Positions 8,072 through 16,923 of a DNA stretch of 64,000 nt are shown one piece after another. Numbering within the stretch: position 1 is the first letter of the stretch; every line of letters begins with the position of its first letter. Both the position numbers and the translations under genes were made by a program. The notes beneath the pieces are model-generated. The model worked only from the letters and a program-made list of their open reading frames with translations. It searched no databases and had not been told where the DNA came from. This DNA comes from Salinarimonas sp046292825 (GTDB lineage Bacteria > Pseudomonadota > Alphaproteobacteria > Rhizobiales > Beijerinckiaceae): NCBI RefSeq assembly GCF_046292825.1, contig NZ_JBKBQG010000007.1, positions 1-64,000 on the forward strand. The letters run 5' to 3'.

Positions 8072-8256
8072 CGGGCTTCTGGAACGGTCTCCTCGGCTTG
8101 CGGCGCGGCCCCTGGGAGCGCGTCGCCTCCCTCACGATCGCGCTCGGCGTGGTCATGCTGATGCAGCCATTCGTTCTGTGGGCCTTCACCTGGTCCTTCG
8201 TCGTGACGCTGACGGGCACGGTAATGTTCGTCGTCGTCAGCCACTTTCGGGAATGA
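8068..8256 (+). CDS. Small two-helix membrane protein in the importer operon
   Basis: A 62-residue protein: a short amphipathic N-terminus (MTGFWNGLLGLRRGPWERVA) followed by two hydrophobic helices (about 20-37 and 40-57) and SHFRE at the C-terminus. It overlaps the permease upstream and the ATPase downstream by 4 bases each, which supports real translation. Small membrane proteins occur at this position in glycerol-type importers of rhizobia (for example the DUF2160 protein GlpU), but I cannot confirm family membership. A role as an accessory subunit of the permease is inferred from position only. Confidence 0.75.
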   Translation: MTGFWNGLLGLRRGPWERVASLTIALGVVMLMQPFVLWAFTWSFVVTLTGTVMFVVVSHFRE

Positions 8257-9356
8257 TCATGGCCGAGATCGTGGTCCAGAACCTGCGCAAGGAATTCGGC
8301 ACCTTCACCGCCGTGAAGTCGTCGAGCTTCCGCATCGAGGACGGCGAGTTCTTCATGCTGCTGGGGCCTTCCGGCTGCGGGAAGACGACGACGCTCCGGA
8401 TGATCGCCGGGCTCGAATTGCCGACGTCCGGCGAGATCTTCATCGACGGCGAGGAGGTCGGCCGCAAGCCCGCGCGCGAGCGCGACATCGCCTTCGTGTT
8501 CCAGATGTTCGCGCTCTATCCGCACATGAACGTGCGCCGCAACATCGCCTATCCCCTCGCGAGCCAGGGCCTGGCGCGCGCCGCCATCCGCGAGAAGGTG
8601 GCCGAGGTCGCGCGCATTCTCGACATCGAGGCGATCCTCGACCGGCCCGTCGGCGGCCTCTCGGGCGGGGACCGGCAGCGCGTCGCGCTCGCCCGGGCGA
8701 TCGTGCGCAATCCGAAGTGCTTTCTCATGGACGAGCCGCTCGGCGCGCTCGATGCCGAGTTCCGCGAGCGGATGGCCGAGGAATTGCGCGCGCTGCACGA
8801 CCGCATGGGCGCCACGACGGTCTACGTCACCCACGATCAGCTCGAGGCCATGCAGATGGGCGACAAGATCGTGGTGATGAACCACGGCGTCATCGAGCAG
8901 ATCGCGACGCCGCAGGACATCTACGACAAGCCCGCGACGCTCTTCGTCGCGAGCTTCATCGGCTCGCCGCCGATGAATTTCGTGCGCTTCCACGGCAAGG
9001 TGCGTCCCGGCGACAGCCGGGTCGACCTGCAGCATCACGCGGTCGGCGTGCCGAGCATGCGCGAGGCCTTCGAGGGCGACATGGTCTTCGGCGTGCGCCC
9101 CGAGCACGTGCGGCTGACCGACGACGCGCCCCATCGCGGCCGCGTCATCGCGACCGAATATCTCGGCACGACGCAGATCGTCACGATCGAGACGGCGGGC
9201 GGGCAGATCAAGGCGCGCATCGCCTCCGATCGCCCCGCGCGGGTCGACGAGACGATCGGCCTCGCCTTCGACCCCGGCACGATCACGCTCTTCGACGCGC
9301 AGACGGGACACGCTCTGCGCTCGGAGCTCAACGAGGGTGTGCTGCGCCATGGCTGA
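8253..9356 (+). CDS. Sugar/polyol ABC transporter ATPase 1
   Basis: A 367-residue MalK/UgpC-type ATPase: nucleotide-binding domain (about 1-240) with Walker A GPSGCGKTT, Walker B CFLMDEPLGALD, H-loop THD, and a C-terminal TOBE regulatory domain. The signature reads LSGGD instead of LSGGQ. A second ATPase follows directly, so the motor is probably a heterodimer like GlpS/GlpT rather than the usual homodimer. ATG 8253 overlaps the preceding stop (ATGA); ATG 8259, two codons on, is equally possible. Confidence 0.88.
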   Translation: MIMAEIVVQNLRKEFGTFTAVKSSSFRIEDGEFFMLLGPSGCGKTTTLRMIAGLELPTSGEIFIDGEEVGRKPARERDIAFVFQMFALYPHMNVRRNIAYPLASQGLARAAIREKVAEVARILDIEAILDRPVGGLSGGDRQRVALARAIVRNPKCFLMDEPLGALDAEFRERMAEELRALHDRMGATTVYVTHDQLEAMQMGDKIVVMNHGVIEQIATPQDIYDKPATLFVASFIGSPPMNFVRFHGKVRPGDSRVDLQHHAVGVPSMREAFEGDMVFGVRPEHVRLTDDAPHRGRVIATEYLGTTQIVTIETAGGQIKARIASDRPARVDETIGLAFDPGTITLFDAQTGHALRSELNEGVLRHG

Positions 9357-10359
9357 CGTGCGGCTCGAGAACGTCACGAAGTCCTTCGGCGCGGTCACGG
9401 CCGTCGCAGGCATGTCGCTCGCCGTCGCGGATCGGGAGTTCGTGGTGCTGCTCGGCCCGACCGGCGCCGGCAAGACCACGACCCTGCGGCTCATCGCCGG
9501 GCTCGAGCGGCCGGACGAGGGGGACATCCGCATCGACGGCCGCTCCGTGCTCGCGGAGACGCCCGCGCAGCGCGACGTCGCGATGGTCTTCCAGCAATAT
9601 TCGCTCTACCCGCATATGAGCGTGCGCCAGAACCTCGCATTCCCGTTGCGCTCGCCGGTGCTGCGCACGCCCGAGGACGAGATCCGGCGCAAGGTGCAGG
9701 AGGTCGCGGAAGTCCTCCACATCGCCCACAAGCTCGACAACAAGGCGACCGCGCTCTCGGGCGGCGAGATGCAGCGCGTCTCGATCGGCCGCGCCCTCGT
9801 GCGCGACCCCGCGATCCACCTGATGGACGAGCCCCTGAGCTCGCTCGACGCGAAGCTGCGGGCGGATCTGCGCGTCGAGCTCAAGCGCATCCACGCCGAT
9901 CTCGGCGCTACCTTCCTCTACGTCACGCACGACCATACGGAAGCCATGACCATGGCGACCCGCATCGGCGTCCTCGACGAGGGTCGGCTCGTGCAGGTGG
10001 GCACGCCGCGGGAGGTCTACGAGGATCCGGTGAGCGTCGAGGTCGCGGCGCGGCTCGGCCAGCCGCGCATCAACATCCTCCCCGCCGATCTCTTCGCCGG
10101 CGGCCCCGGCCGGGCGCGCTTCATGGGGCTTCGTCCCGAGCATATCGCGCAAGGTTCGGGGCGGCCGAGCGCGGTCGTGCGCGTCGAGCGGCTCGGCGAC
10201 CAGACCCGGCTCCACCTGCGCCTCGACGGGCACGAGATCGTGACGCTCGCCGAGGTCCACACCGCGCTCGCGCCCGGCGACACGCTGCTCGTCGAGCCCC
10301 GCAAGCCTCTGTTCTTCGACGCCGACGGCGCCCGCCTTTCCTCAGGAGGAACCCCATGA
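9349..10359 (+). CDS. Sugar/polyol ABC transporter ATPase 2
   Basis: A 336-residue partner of the preceding ATPase: Walker A GPTGAGKTT, signature LSGGEMQRVSIGRALV, Walker B HLMDEPLSSLD, H-loop THD, then a TOBE-type C-terminal domain. The start ATG 9349 overlaps the previous gene by 8 bases; an in-frame ATG 12 bases earlier is possible. Both ATPases keep the Walker motifs, so both sites may hydrolyse ATP despite their non-standard signatures. Confidence 0.88.
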   Translation: MADVRLENVTKSFGAVTAVAGMSLAVADREFVVLLGPTGAGKTTTLRLIAGLERPDEGDIRIDGRSVLAETPAQRDVAMVFQQYSLYPHMSVRQNLAFPLRSPVLRTPEDEIRRKVQEVAEVLHIAHKLDNKATALSGGEMQRVSIGRALVRDPAIHLMDEPLSSLDAKLRADLRVELKRIHADLGATFLYVTHDHTEAMTMATRIGVLDEGRLVQVGTPREVYEDPVSVEVAARLGQPRINILPADLFAGGPGRARFMGLRPEHIAQGSGRPSAVVRVERLGDQTRLHLRLDGHEIVTLAEVHTALAPGDTLLVEPRKPLFFDADGARLSSGGTP

Positions 10360-11993
10360 GGCAGTTCATCAACGCCAAGGAAACCCTCGTCACCGAAGCG
10401 CTGGACGGTCTCCTGCGCACGGCCGGCGGGCGGCTCGCGCGGCTCGACGGCTATCCGCACATCAAGGTCGTGGTGCGCAGCGATTGGGACCGCTCGCGCG
10501 TGGCGCTCGTGTCGGGCGGCGGCTCGGGGCACGAGCCGAGCCATGCGGGCTTCGTCGGGCGCGGCATGCTCACGGCGGCCGTCTGCGGCGAGGTCTTCGC
10601 CTCGCCCTCGGTCGACGCCGTGCTCGCCGGCATCCTCGCCGTGACGGGCAAGGCGGGGTGTCTGCTCATCGTCAAGAACTATACCGGCGATCGTCTCAAT
10701 TTCGGGCTCGCCGCCGAGCGCGCCCGCGCGCAAGGGATGCGGGTGTCGATGGTGGTCGTCGACGACGACGTGGCGCTGCCCGATCTGCCGCAGGCGCGCG
10801 GGGTCGCGGGGACCTTGTTCGTGCACAAGATCGTCGGCGCGCTCGCCGAGGCGGGCGCCGATCTCGACACGCTGACGGCCGAGGCGCAGCGCGTCATCTC
10901 CGGCGTCGTCTCGATCGGCATGTCGCTCGACACCTGCACGATCCCCGGCTCGCCGAAGGAGGACCGCATCGCGCAGGGCAAGGCGGAGCTCGGGCTCGGC
11001 ATCCACGGCGAGGCGGGGATCGAGCAGGTGGAGTTCGCGGGCGCGCGCGACGCGATGGAGAAGGTCGTCGCCCGGCTCGCGCCCGAGATCGGCGAGGGCC
11101 CGCACGTGGCGCTCCTCAACAATCTCGGCGGGGCGACGCCGCTCGAGATGGCGGTCCTCGCCGAGGAGCTGGTGCGCTCGCGCATCGGCGAGCGCATCCG
11201 CTGGATGGTCGGCCCCGCGCCCCTGATGACCTCGCTCGACATGAAGGGTTTTTCGGTCTCGCTCCTGCCGGCGACGAAGGCTGACGAGGACGCGTTGCGC
11301 GCGCCCGTCGCGCCCTGGGCCTGGCCGGGCTGCCTGCCGGTGGGCGAGATCGAGGTCCACGAGCTGCCCGACGGGCTGACCCCGATCAAGCCGATCCCGT
11401 CGGCGCACGACGGGACCCGCGCGATTCTCGAGGAATGCTGCCGCGGGCTGATCGCGGCGGAGGCGGACCTGAACGCGCTCGACGCCAAATCCGGCGACGG
11501 CGACACCGGCTCGACGCTCGCGACCGCGGCGCGGGCGCTGACGAAGGCGCTCGACAGGCTGCCGCTCGCCGATCACACGCAGCTCTACCGCGCGATCGGG
11601 ATCGAACTCAGCCAGACCATGGGCGGCTCCTCCGGCGTGCTCCTCGCGATCTTCTTCGCGGCGGCGGGCGACGCGTCCGCGAGCGGCGCGACCGCCATCG
11701 ACGCGCTGCGGGCGGGGCTCGACCGGGTGCAGCAGGTCGGCGGCGCGCAGGCGGGCGACCGGACGCTGATCGATGCCCTCGAGCCCGCCCTGCGCGCGCT
11801 TCCGGACGGCCTCGCCGTCGCTGCCGCAGCCGCGCGGGAGGGCGCCGATGCCACCGCCCGGATGCGCCGCGCACGGGCGGGCCGGGCGAGCTATCTCGCG
11901 GAAGGCACGATGCTCGGCTACAACGACCCCGGCGCGGAAGCCGTCGCCCGCCTCCTCGAGCACCTCGTCGCGAAAGGGCGCGTCGGGGGGTGA
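10356..11993 (+). CDS. ATP-dependent dihydroxyacetone kinase (DhaK-DhaL fusion)
   Basis: A 545-residue single-chain kinase. The DhaK half (about 1-325) has GGGSGHEPSHAGFVGRGML for substrate binding and GLGIHGEAG, whose histidine forms the covalent hemiaminal with the ketone substrate. The DhaL half (about 345-545) has the nucleotide-site motif KSGDGDTGSTLA and MGGSSGVL. This is the ATP-dependent type, not the PTS-dependent one. It phosphorylates dihydroxyacetone, and relatives act on erythrulose. It overlaps the last transporter gene by 4 bases and follows AGGAGGA, so the imported compound is probably its direct substrate or one oxidation step away. Confidence 0.92.
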   Translation: MRQFINAKETLVTEALDGLLRTAGGRLARLDGYPHIKVVVRSDWDRSRVALVSGGGSGHEPSHAGFVGRGMLTAAVCGEVFASPSVDAVLAGILAVTGKAGCLLIVKNYTGDRLNFGLAAERARAQGMRVSMVVVDDDVALPDLPQARGVAGTLFVHKIVGALAEAGADLDTLTAEAQRVISGVVSIGMSLDTCTIPGSPKEDRIAQGKAELGLGIHGEAGIEQVEFAGARDAMEKVVARLAPEIGEGPHVALLNNLGGATPLEMAVLAEELVRSRIGERIRWMVGPAPLMTSLDMKGFSVSLLPATKADEDALRAPVAPWAWPGCLPVGEIEVHELPDGLTPIKPIPSAHDGTRAILEECCRGLIAAEADLNALDAKSGDGDTGSTLATAARALTKALDRLPLADHTQLYRAIGIELSQTMGGSSGVLLAIFFAAAGDASASGATAIDALRAGLDRVQQVGGAQAGDRTLIDALEPALRALPDGLAVAAAAAREGADATARMRRARAGRASYLAEGTMLGYNDPGAEAVARLLEHLVAKGRVGG

Positions 11994-12038
11994 GGGGGGA
12001 ATACCCTTTCCTCGGGAGCTTGTAATTCAACACGGCGG

Positions 12039-12224
12039 TGTCATCCCGGGCCGCGAAGCGGACCCGGGACCCATGACCGCGACGATCGACCGAGCGCGCA
12101 TGCCGCGCTCGCTCCTCCACGGGACCTTTGCGGCCGTCGGCGAAACGCAGCCTACAGGCTGCGACTGACACGTCGTGGGTCTGGGTCCCGGATCGCCTTC
12201 GGCGTCCGGGATGACACCGCAACG
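12039..12224 (+). repeat. 186-bp nested-palindrome repeat, copy B
   Basis: Same unit, length and orientation as copy A, with TGTCATCCCGGG at the left end and CCGGGATGACACCGCAACG at the right. The inner CGCAGCCT-ac-AGGCTGCG hairpin is unchanged; the central spacer differs most. It occupies the 281-base gap between the convergent DhaKL and Nudix genes. Confidence 0.85.
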
Positions 12225-12274
12225 CAAGACACCCAAAATGCGAGTCTGAGGGGAAGGAAATTCCCCGTCGGCGA

Positions 12275-13036
12275 TCAGCGCATCGCATCGAGCCTCGCCA
12301 CGAGGTCCTGCGTCACGAGGCGCGAGGAGAGCTTGAAGCGGGTGCCGTCGGCGAGGGCGGCGCGCAGGGCGGGGAGGGGGAACAGGCGGGCGGATTCGAT
12401 CTCGCCGTCGTGGCAGACGGGGGCGAAGCGCGGATCGAGCGTCAGATCGTGGATCGCGATCAGCTCCTGGTGGAAGCCGCGCTCGCTCACGTATTGCACG
12501 CTCATCGTGCGCACGAAGACCGCCCGCGCGCAGGCGGCGCCGTCGATCCCGGCCTCCTCGAAGGCCTCCTTGCGCAGCGTCTCCGCGCGGCTCGTATCGC
12601 AGGGGCGCCCGCCCGCGACGAGCGTGTCCCAGGCGAGCGGGTTCGAGGGGGCCGTGCGGGCGCGCAGCGACAGCCAGATCCGCGGCGGCCCGCCGGCTTC
12701 GTCCGGCACGAGCCCGTTGAGATGGACCTTCTCCGCCCACAGCCCCAACGCGCGCAGGGCGCTGCGGTCGATGCGGGCGATCTCCGGCCCCTCGCAGCCG
12801 GGGCGCACCGGCATCGGCTCGTCGCGCGGCGGGCCGATGAGGCCGGCTGCGGCGAGGCTCTCGCGCACGTCCTCGAGGCGGTCGGTGAGGCTCGCGGACG
12901 GCGCGAGGGCGATGCCCGTCTCGACGGGCACCGCGAGGCCTACGCGGGCGAGCCGATCGGCGATGGGGAACGCGACTGCGCCGATCGGGCCGGGCGCGTC
13001 GGGGACGTGGAAGGGGACGAAGGCGCTGTCGTGCAT
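12275..13036 (-). CDS. Nudix hydrolase, DUF4743 / thiamine-pyrophosphokinase-like type
   Basis: A 253-residue protein with an N-terminal DUF4743-like region (about 1-105) and a Nudix domain. The Nudix box is GGRPCDT-SRAETL-RKEAFEEAGI, ending KEAFEEAGI in place of REUxEExGU, as in this subfamily. Eukaryotic relatives (Tnr3, YJR142W-like) hydrolyse oxidised or miscoded thiamine diphosphates, pre-empting damage. It lies 15 bases after the ABC ATPase gene on the same strand, as the last gene of that importer operon. The link between a thiamine-type Nudix enzyme and this importer is suggestive but not proof of a thiamine substrate. Confidence 0.8.
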   Translation of the reverse strand: MHDSAFVPFHVPDAPGPIGAVAFPIADRLARVGLAVPVETGIALAPSASLTDRLEDVRESLAAAGLIGPPRDEPMPVRPGCEGPEIARIDRSALRALGLWAEKVHLNGLVPDEAGGPPRIWLSLRARTAPSNPLAWDTLVAGGRPCDTSRAETLRKEAFEEAGIDGAACARAVFVRTMSVQYVSERGFHQELIAIHDLTLDPRFAPVCHDGEIESARLFPLPALRAALADGTRFKLSSRLVTQDLVARLDAMR

Positions 13037-13051
13037 GCTTCTCGAAACGTC

Positions 13052-14122
13052 TCACGCGGGGAAGAGGACCGCCGCCTCGGGGCGGAAGGCGAGGTGGGTG
13101 GGGGCGCCGACGGGGAGCGGGGCCGGCGCGGTCGCGCTCACCGCCTCGCCCGCGACATCGACGATCACGCGCCAGTCGCGCCCCTCGAACAGGATGCGCG
13201 CGACCTCCCCCGCGAGGCGGATCTCGCCGGGTGCCGCCGCCTCCTCCGCGGCGAGGAGGCGCACGCGGCCGGGCTGGAGCATCAGCACGACCCCATCCCC
13301 CGCAGCGAGCGCGCCCGCCGCCGCCTCGCGCGAGACGGGAACCGTCTGCGTGCCGATACGCAGCGAGACCGCGTCCGCGTCGAGCGCGTCGACGCGCGCC
13401 GACAGCCGCGTCTCGTAGCCGGCGAGCGTCGCGATCCAGGCCGAGCGGGGCCGCGCGAAGAGGCTCTGCGGGCTGCCGGCCTGCTCGATGGTGCCTGCGC
13501 GCATCACGACGAGGAGATCGGCGAAGGAGGCGGCTTCGAGCGGGTCGTGAGTCACGTAGAGGACGGTCTTGCCGAGGCGCCGGAAGAGATCGGCGAGCTC
13601 GACGCGCATGGTCAGCCGCAGCTGCACGTCGAGATTCGACAAGGGCTCGTCTAGGAGGAGCACGTCCGGATCGGTCGCGAGCGCGCGGGCGATGGCGACG
13701 CGCTGCTGCTGCCCGCCGGAGATCTGCGCGGGCAGGCGATCGGCGAGCGCCTCGATGCGCATCGCGGCCATGAGCGCGTCGACACGCTGCGTGCGCGCCT
13801 TCGCCGGCAGATGCGAGAGGCCGTAGCCGACGATCGCGCGCACGCGCATGTGCGGCCACAGCGCGTAATCCTGGAAGACCATGTTGAGCCGCCGCTTCTC
13901 CGGAGCGAGCGCCCAGCCGGCGTCCGAGATCGTCTGCCCGCGCAGGCGGATCTGCCCGCCGTCCGGCCGATCGAGCCCCGCGACGAGGCGCAGGAGCGTC
14001 GACTTCCCGCAGCCGGAGGGGCCGACGATGCAGGCGACCTGCCCCTCGGCGATCGCGAGATCGACGCCGTCCAGCACGGTGCTCGCGCCGAAGCGGCGGG
14101 TGAGGCGCTCGATGGCGAGCAT
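13052..14122 (-). CDS. ABC importer ATPase (ferric iron / aminoethylphosphonate / thiamine superfamily)
   Basis: A 356-residue ATPase with Walker A GPSGCGKST, signature ISGGQQQRVAIARAL, Walker B VLLLDEPLSNLD, H-loop THD and a C-terminal TOBE-like domain (about 240-356). ATG 14122 overlaps the permease stop by one base (TGATG). The C-terminal domain makes it longer than ThiQ (about 230 residues) and like FbpC/PhnT. It is the energiser of the fused permease at 14122-15897. Confidence 0.87.
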   Translation of the reverse strand: MLAIERLTRRFGASTVLDGVDLAIAEGQVACIVGPSGCGKSTLLRLVAGLDRPDGGQIRLRGQTISDAGWALAPEKRRLNMVFQDYALWPHMRVRAIVGYGLSHLPAKARTQRVDALMAAMRIEALADRLPAQISGGQQQRVAIARALATDPDVLLLDEPLSNLDVQLRLTMRVELADLFRRLGKTVLYVTHDPLEAASFADLLVVMRAGTIEQAGSPQSLFARPRSAWIATLAGYETRLSARVDALDADAVSLRIGTQTVPVSREAAAGALAAGDGVVLMLQPGRVRLLAAEEAAAPGEIRLAGEVARILFEGRDWRVIVDVAGEAVSATAPAPLPVGAPTHLAFRPEAAVLFPA

Positions 14123-15897
14123 CACGACGTCTCCTTCTCTGCGGATGGGGGAGCGAGGACGCGGCGCAGGGCGCTTTTGGCGAGCGCGTCGATGCCGGCG
14201 ACGAGCGCGACAGTGGCGCCGCCCGCGACGAGCGTCGCCGCCGTCGCCGCGCCGAACGCGCCCTGCTCGAAGGCGCGGTTGACGTAGACCGGCAGCACGT
14301 CGAGGCGCGGCGGGCGCAGGATCGCGTTGATTGCGAGATCGAACACCGCCGAGCCGAAGGCGGTCAGCGTCGCGGCGACGAGGGCGGCGGCGACGAGGGG
14401 GATCACGATCGTCAGGATGCGCCGCGCGAGCCCCGCCCCCTGCAGGGCTGCGGCCGAGAGCTGGCTCGCGGGCACCTGCGCCATCGCGCCGAGCAGAACC
14501 CGCACCGCGATCGGGATCGCGCCCGCCATGCCGGCCAGCACCAGGATATGCCAGGTGCCGTACAGCGACAGCCCGGCCTGCGCGAGCGCGGGCGCGTTCC
14601 AGACGAAGATGTAGCCGATGCCGAGGACGACGCCCGGAACCGCGAGGCTCAACGTGCAGGTGAGGTCGATGAGGCGGTTGAGGCGGAAATCGGAGAAGGT
14701 CATCACATAGGCCGCCGCCGCCGCGACCGATGCGCTGCCGAGCGCTGCGAGCGCCGCGATGCCCATGGAATTCGAGAGCGCCCTCAGGAAGGCGCCGCCC
14801 GTCTCCAGCACGAAGGCGTAGTGGCGCAAGGTGAGATTGTCGAGAGTGAAGCCGCCGTGCAGCCGGTCGGCGATCGAGACGAGGAAGCTCGAGCCGATCG
14901 GCAGGACGAGCGCGACGAGGAGCGCGAGCGCCGCGACCGCGTCCGGCCAGCCGATCCGCCCGCGCGCGGGCGCCTCGGCGATCCGGGCGCGCGCGCCGAG
15001 GAAGTCGTAGCGGCGCCGACGCAGGATCCAGAAATAGGCGCAGACCGCGACGAGCATGATGACCGTCACGTAGAAGGCGAGCACGCCCGCGAGATCGAAG
15101 CGGATGGGCGATTGGTTGATCGCGACGTAGATCGCGTAGGTCAGCGTCGGGAAGCGGTAGGTGGTGGCGAGCGCGGCGGGCAGGCCGAAATCGCCGATGA
15201 CGTCGATGAAGATGAGCACCGCGCCCGCGAGCACGGCCGGCATCAGCATCGGGATGCGCACGCTCGCGAGAACGCGCAGCGGCGAGGCGCCGCACAGGCG
15301 CGCGGCGGCGACGTAATCGTCCATCCGCCAATGCAGGGCCGCGCAGACCGTGATGTAGGCGTAAGGGAAGGCCTTGAGGCTCATCACCCAAGCGAGACCC
15401 CATGGGTTGAACACGAGGTCGGGCACGAAGGAGAGCCCGAGCCATCGATCGGCGATGCCGCCGCGGCTCGCGAACAGGATCCAGCCCTGCGCCACGATGA
15501 AGGAGGGCAGGATCAGGATCGCCCAGGCGGCGGCGTCGAGCGCGCGGCCGATGACGAGCCCGGTCGTGTGGCGCAGGATCGCCAGCCCCGTCCCGAGCGC
15601 GCAGCCGACGAGGGCGGCGACGCTCGCGAGGAAGAGCGAGTTCTCGAGCGCCCGCCGCCAGAGCGGACGCTCGAAGATCTCGAGGAGGCCCGTGAAGCCG
15701 ACACGGCTCGCCTGGCCGCTGAACAGGCCCGGCACGAAGGCCTGGACGACGACGCTCGCCATCGGCGCGAGCACGAGGATCGTCAGCGCCGCCACGACCA
15801 GGAGCCCGAGCCCGTCCTCCGCCCGCAGCGCGCGGCGGGGGAGGGGAGGCGTCCGCGTCGCGGCGGGTGCCGTTGCGGTGGCGGCTGCGTCGGCCAT
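14122..15897 (-). CDS. ABC importer permease, two permease domains fused (FbpB/ThiP/PhnUV type)
   Basis: A 591-residue inner-membrane protein with about twelve helices arranged as two six-helix permease halves joined near residue 300. Each half has its own EAA-type loop (LCGASPLRVLASVRIPMLMP and LQGAGLARRILTIVIPLVAA). The fused form is typical of the iron/thiamine/phosphonate branch. It begins 18 bases after the binding-protein stop and overlaps the ATPase start. The substrate is not decided by sequence. Confidence 0.88.
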   Translation of the reverse strand: MADAAATATAPAATRTPPLPRRALRAEDGLGLLVVAALTILVLAPMASVVVQAFVPGLFSGQASRVGFTGLLEIFERPLWRRALENSLFLASVAALVGCALGTGLAILRHTTGLVIGRALDAAAWAILILPSFIVAQGWILFASRGGIADRWLGLSFVPDLVFNPWGLAWVMSLKAFPYAYITVCAALHWRMDDYVAAARLCGASPLRVLASVRIPMLMPAVLAGAVLIFIDVIGDFGLPAALATTYRFPTLTYAIYVAINQSPIRFDLAGVLAFYVTVIMLVAVCAYFWILRRRRYDFLGARARIAEAPARGRIGWPDAVAALALLVALVLPIGSSFLVSIADRLHGGFTLDNLTLRHYAFVLETGGAFLRALSNSMGIAALAALGSASVAAAAAYVMTFSDFRLNRLIDLTCTLSLAVPGVVLGIGYIFVWNAPALAQAGLSLYGTWHILVLAGMAGAIPIAVRVLLGAMAQVPASQLSAAALQGAGLARRILTIVIPLVAAALVAATLTAFGSAVFDLAINAILRPPRLDVLPVYVNRAFEQGAFGAATAATLVAGGATVALVAGIDALAKSALRRVLAPPSAEKETS

Positions 15898-15915
15898 GGT
15901 CTCGCTCGCCCGCGC

Positions 15916-16923
15916 TCAGTTCAGCGCCTGATCGGCGAACCAGGTCTTGATCGCCTCCTCGTGCTCGACGGCGAAGGCGTCCGGCGCGACGCGGTAGACC
16001 GCGCCCGCGGGCGGGCCGTCGGCGCGGCGCACGGCGCCGGTGACGGTCGGCTCGAACAGCCCGTCCGCGGGCACGGCCTCGGCCAGGAAGCTCTGCGTCG
16101 CGGGCTCGAGCAGCCATTCGACGAAGGCCGTCGCCCCCTCGGGGCGCGCCGTGCTCGCCTGGATCGCGACGCCGCGCACCGAGCCGGGAGCGCCGCTCTG
16201 AGGCCAGACCACCTCGACCGGGGCGCCCGTGGCCTCGAGCGAATAGGCGACCTGCGAGGTGATCAGCGCGACCGAGATGTCGCCCGAGGCGATGGCGCGG
16301 CCGACCGGGCCGTTCGTGCGGAACACGCGCAGCCCGTTCTCGAACAGGCTCGTGAACAGGCCCTGCGCCTCCTCGAAGCCGCGCTCGTGGAAGAATTGCG
16401 CGACGCAGGGATAAGCGGGCGCGGCGACCGCGGGATCGGCCATGCCGACCATGCCGTTGAAGCGCGCATCCGCGAGATCCTCGAAGGAGGCGGGCGGGGT
16501 CTCCACGAGGTCGGTGCGGTAGAGCATCACGCAGGAGGCGGACAGGCCGATCGGGAACCAGGCGAGGTTATCGGGCAGGAAAGAGCGGCCGAGCGCGTCG
16601 AGATTGTCGAGATTGGCGGGCGTCACGTCGCGCTTGAGCTGGCCCTGCAGGTCGAGACCGTGCATGACGTAGGAGCCGTTGAAGATCAGCACGTCCCATT
16701 GCGGGTTCGACGCCTCGGCCGCGATGCGGGCGAGAAGCTCGCCGCCGCTCATCTGGACGACGTCGATCTCGCGGCCGGTATCGGCCTCGAAGCGCTCGGT
16801 GATCACGCCTTCGAAATCGTTCGTGTAGAGCACGAGCGGGCCGTCGGCGTCCTGCGCGAGCGCGCCGCCCGCGAGACCTGTGGAGAGGGCGGCGGCGCCC
16901 ACGGCTCTGAGGATCGGATTCAT
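15916..16923 (-). CDS. ABC importer periplasmic binding protein, in frame with an upstream LysR gene
   Basis: A 335-residue binding protein: signal peptide MNPILRAVGAAALSTGLAGG then ALAQ, followed by a first strand GPLVLYTNDFEGVITERF of the ferric/spermidine-type type II binding fold. ATG 16923 has CCGGAGG 9 bases upstream, so it can be translated on its own. The same reading frame, however, is open upstream through the whole LysR gene, with no stop between them. If translation starts only at the LysR codon, the result would be a 678-residue fusion with an internal signal sequence. The permease and ATPase follow, so its role as the importer's binding subunit is secure. Confidence 0.82.
   Translation of the reverse strand: MNPILRAVGAAALSTGLAGGALAQDADGPLVLYTNDFEGVITERFEADTGREIDVVQMSGGELLARIAAEASNPQWDVLIFNGSYVMHGLDLQGQLKRDVTPANLDNLDALGRSFLPDNLAWFPIGLSASCVMLYRTDLVETPPASFEDLADARFNGMVGMADPAVAAPAYPCVAQFFHERGFEEAQGLFTSLFENGLRVFRTNGPVGRAIASGDISVALITSQVAYSLEATGAPVEVVWPQSGAPGSVRGVAIQASTARPEGATAFVEWLLEPATQSFLAEAVPADGLFEPTVTGAVRRADGPPAGAVYRVAPDAFAVEHEEAIKTWFADQALN

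Noticed and set aside
13052..16117. 1021-codon minus-strand open frame spanning ATPase and permease
   Set aside because: Only its C-terminal third is the ATPase. The rest is an Arg-rich out-of-frame reading of the permease and binding protein, which have clear domains in their own frames.
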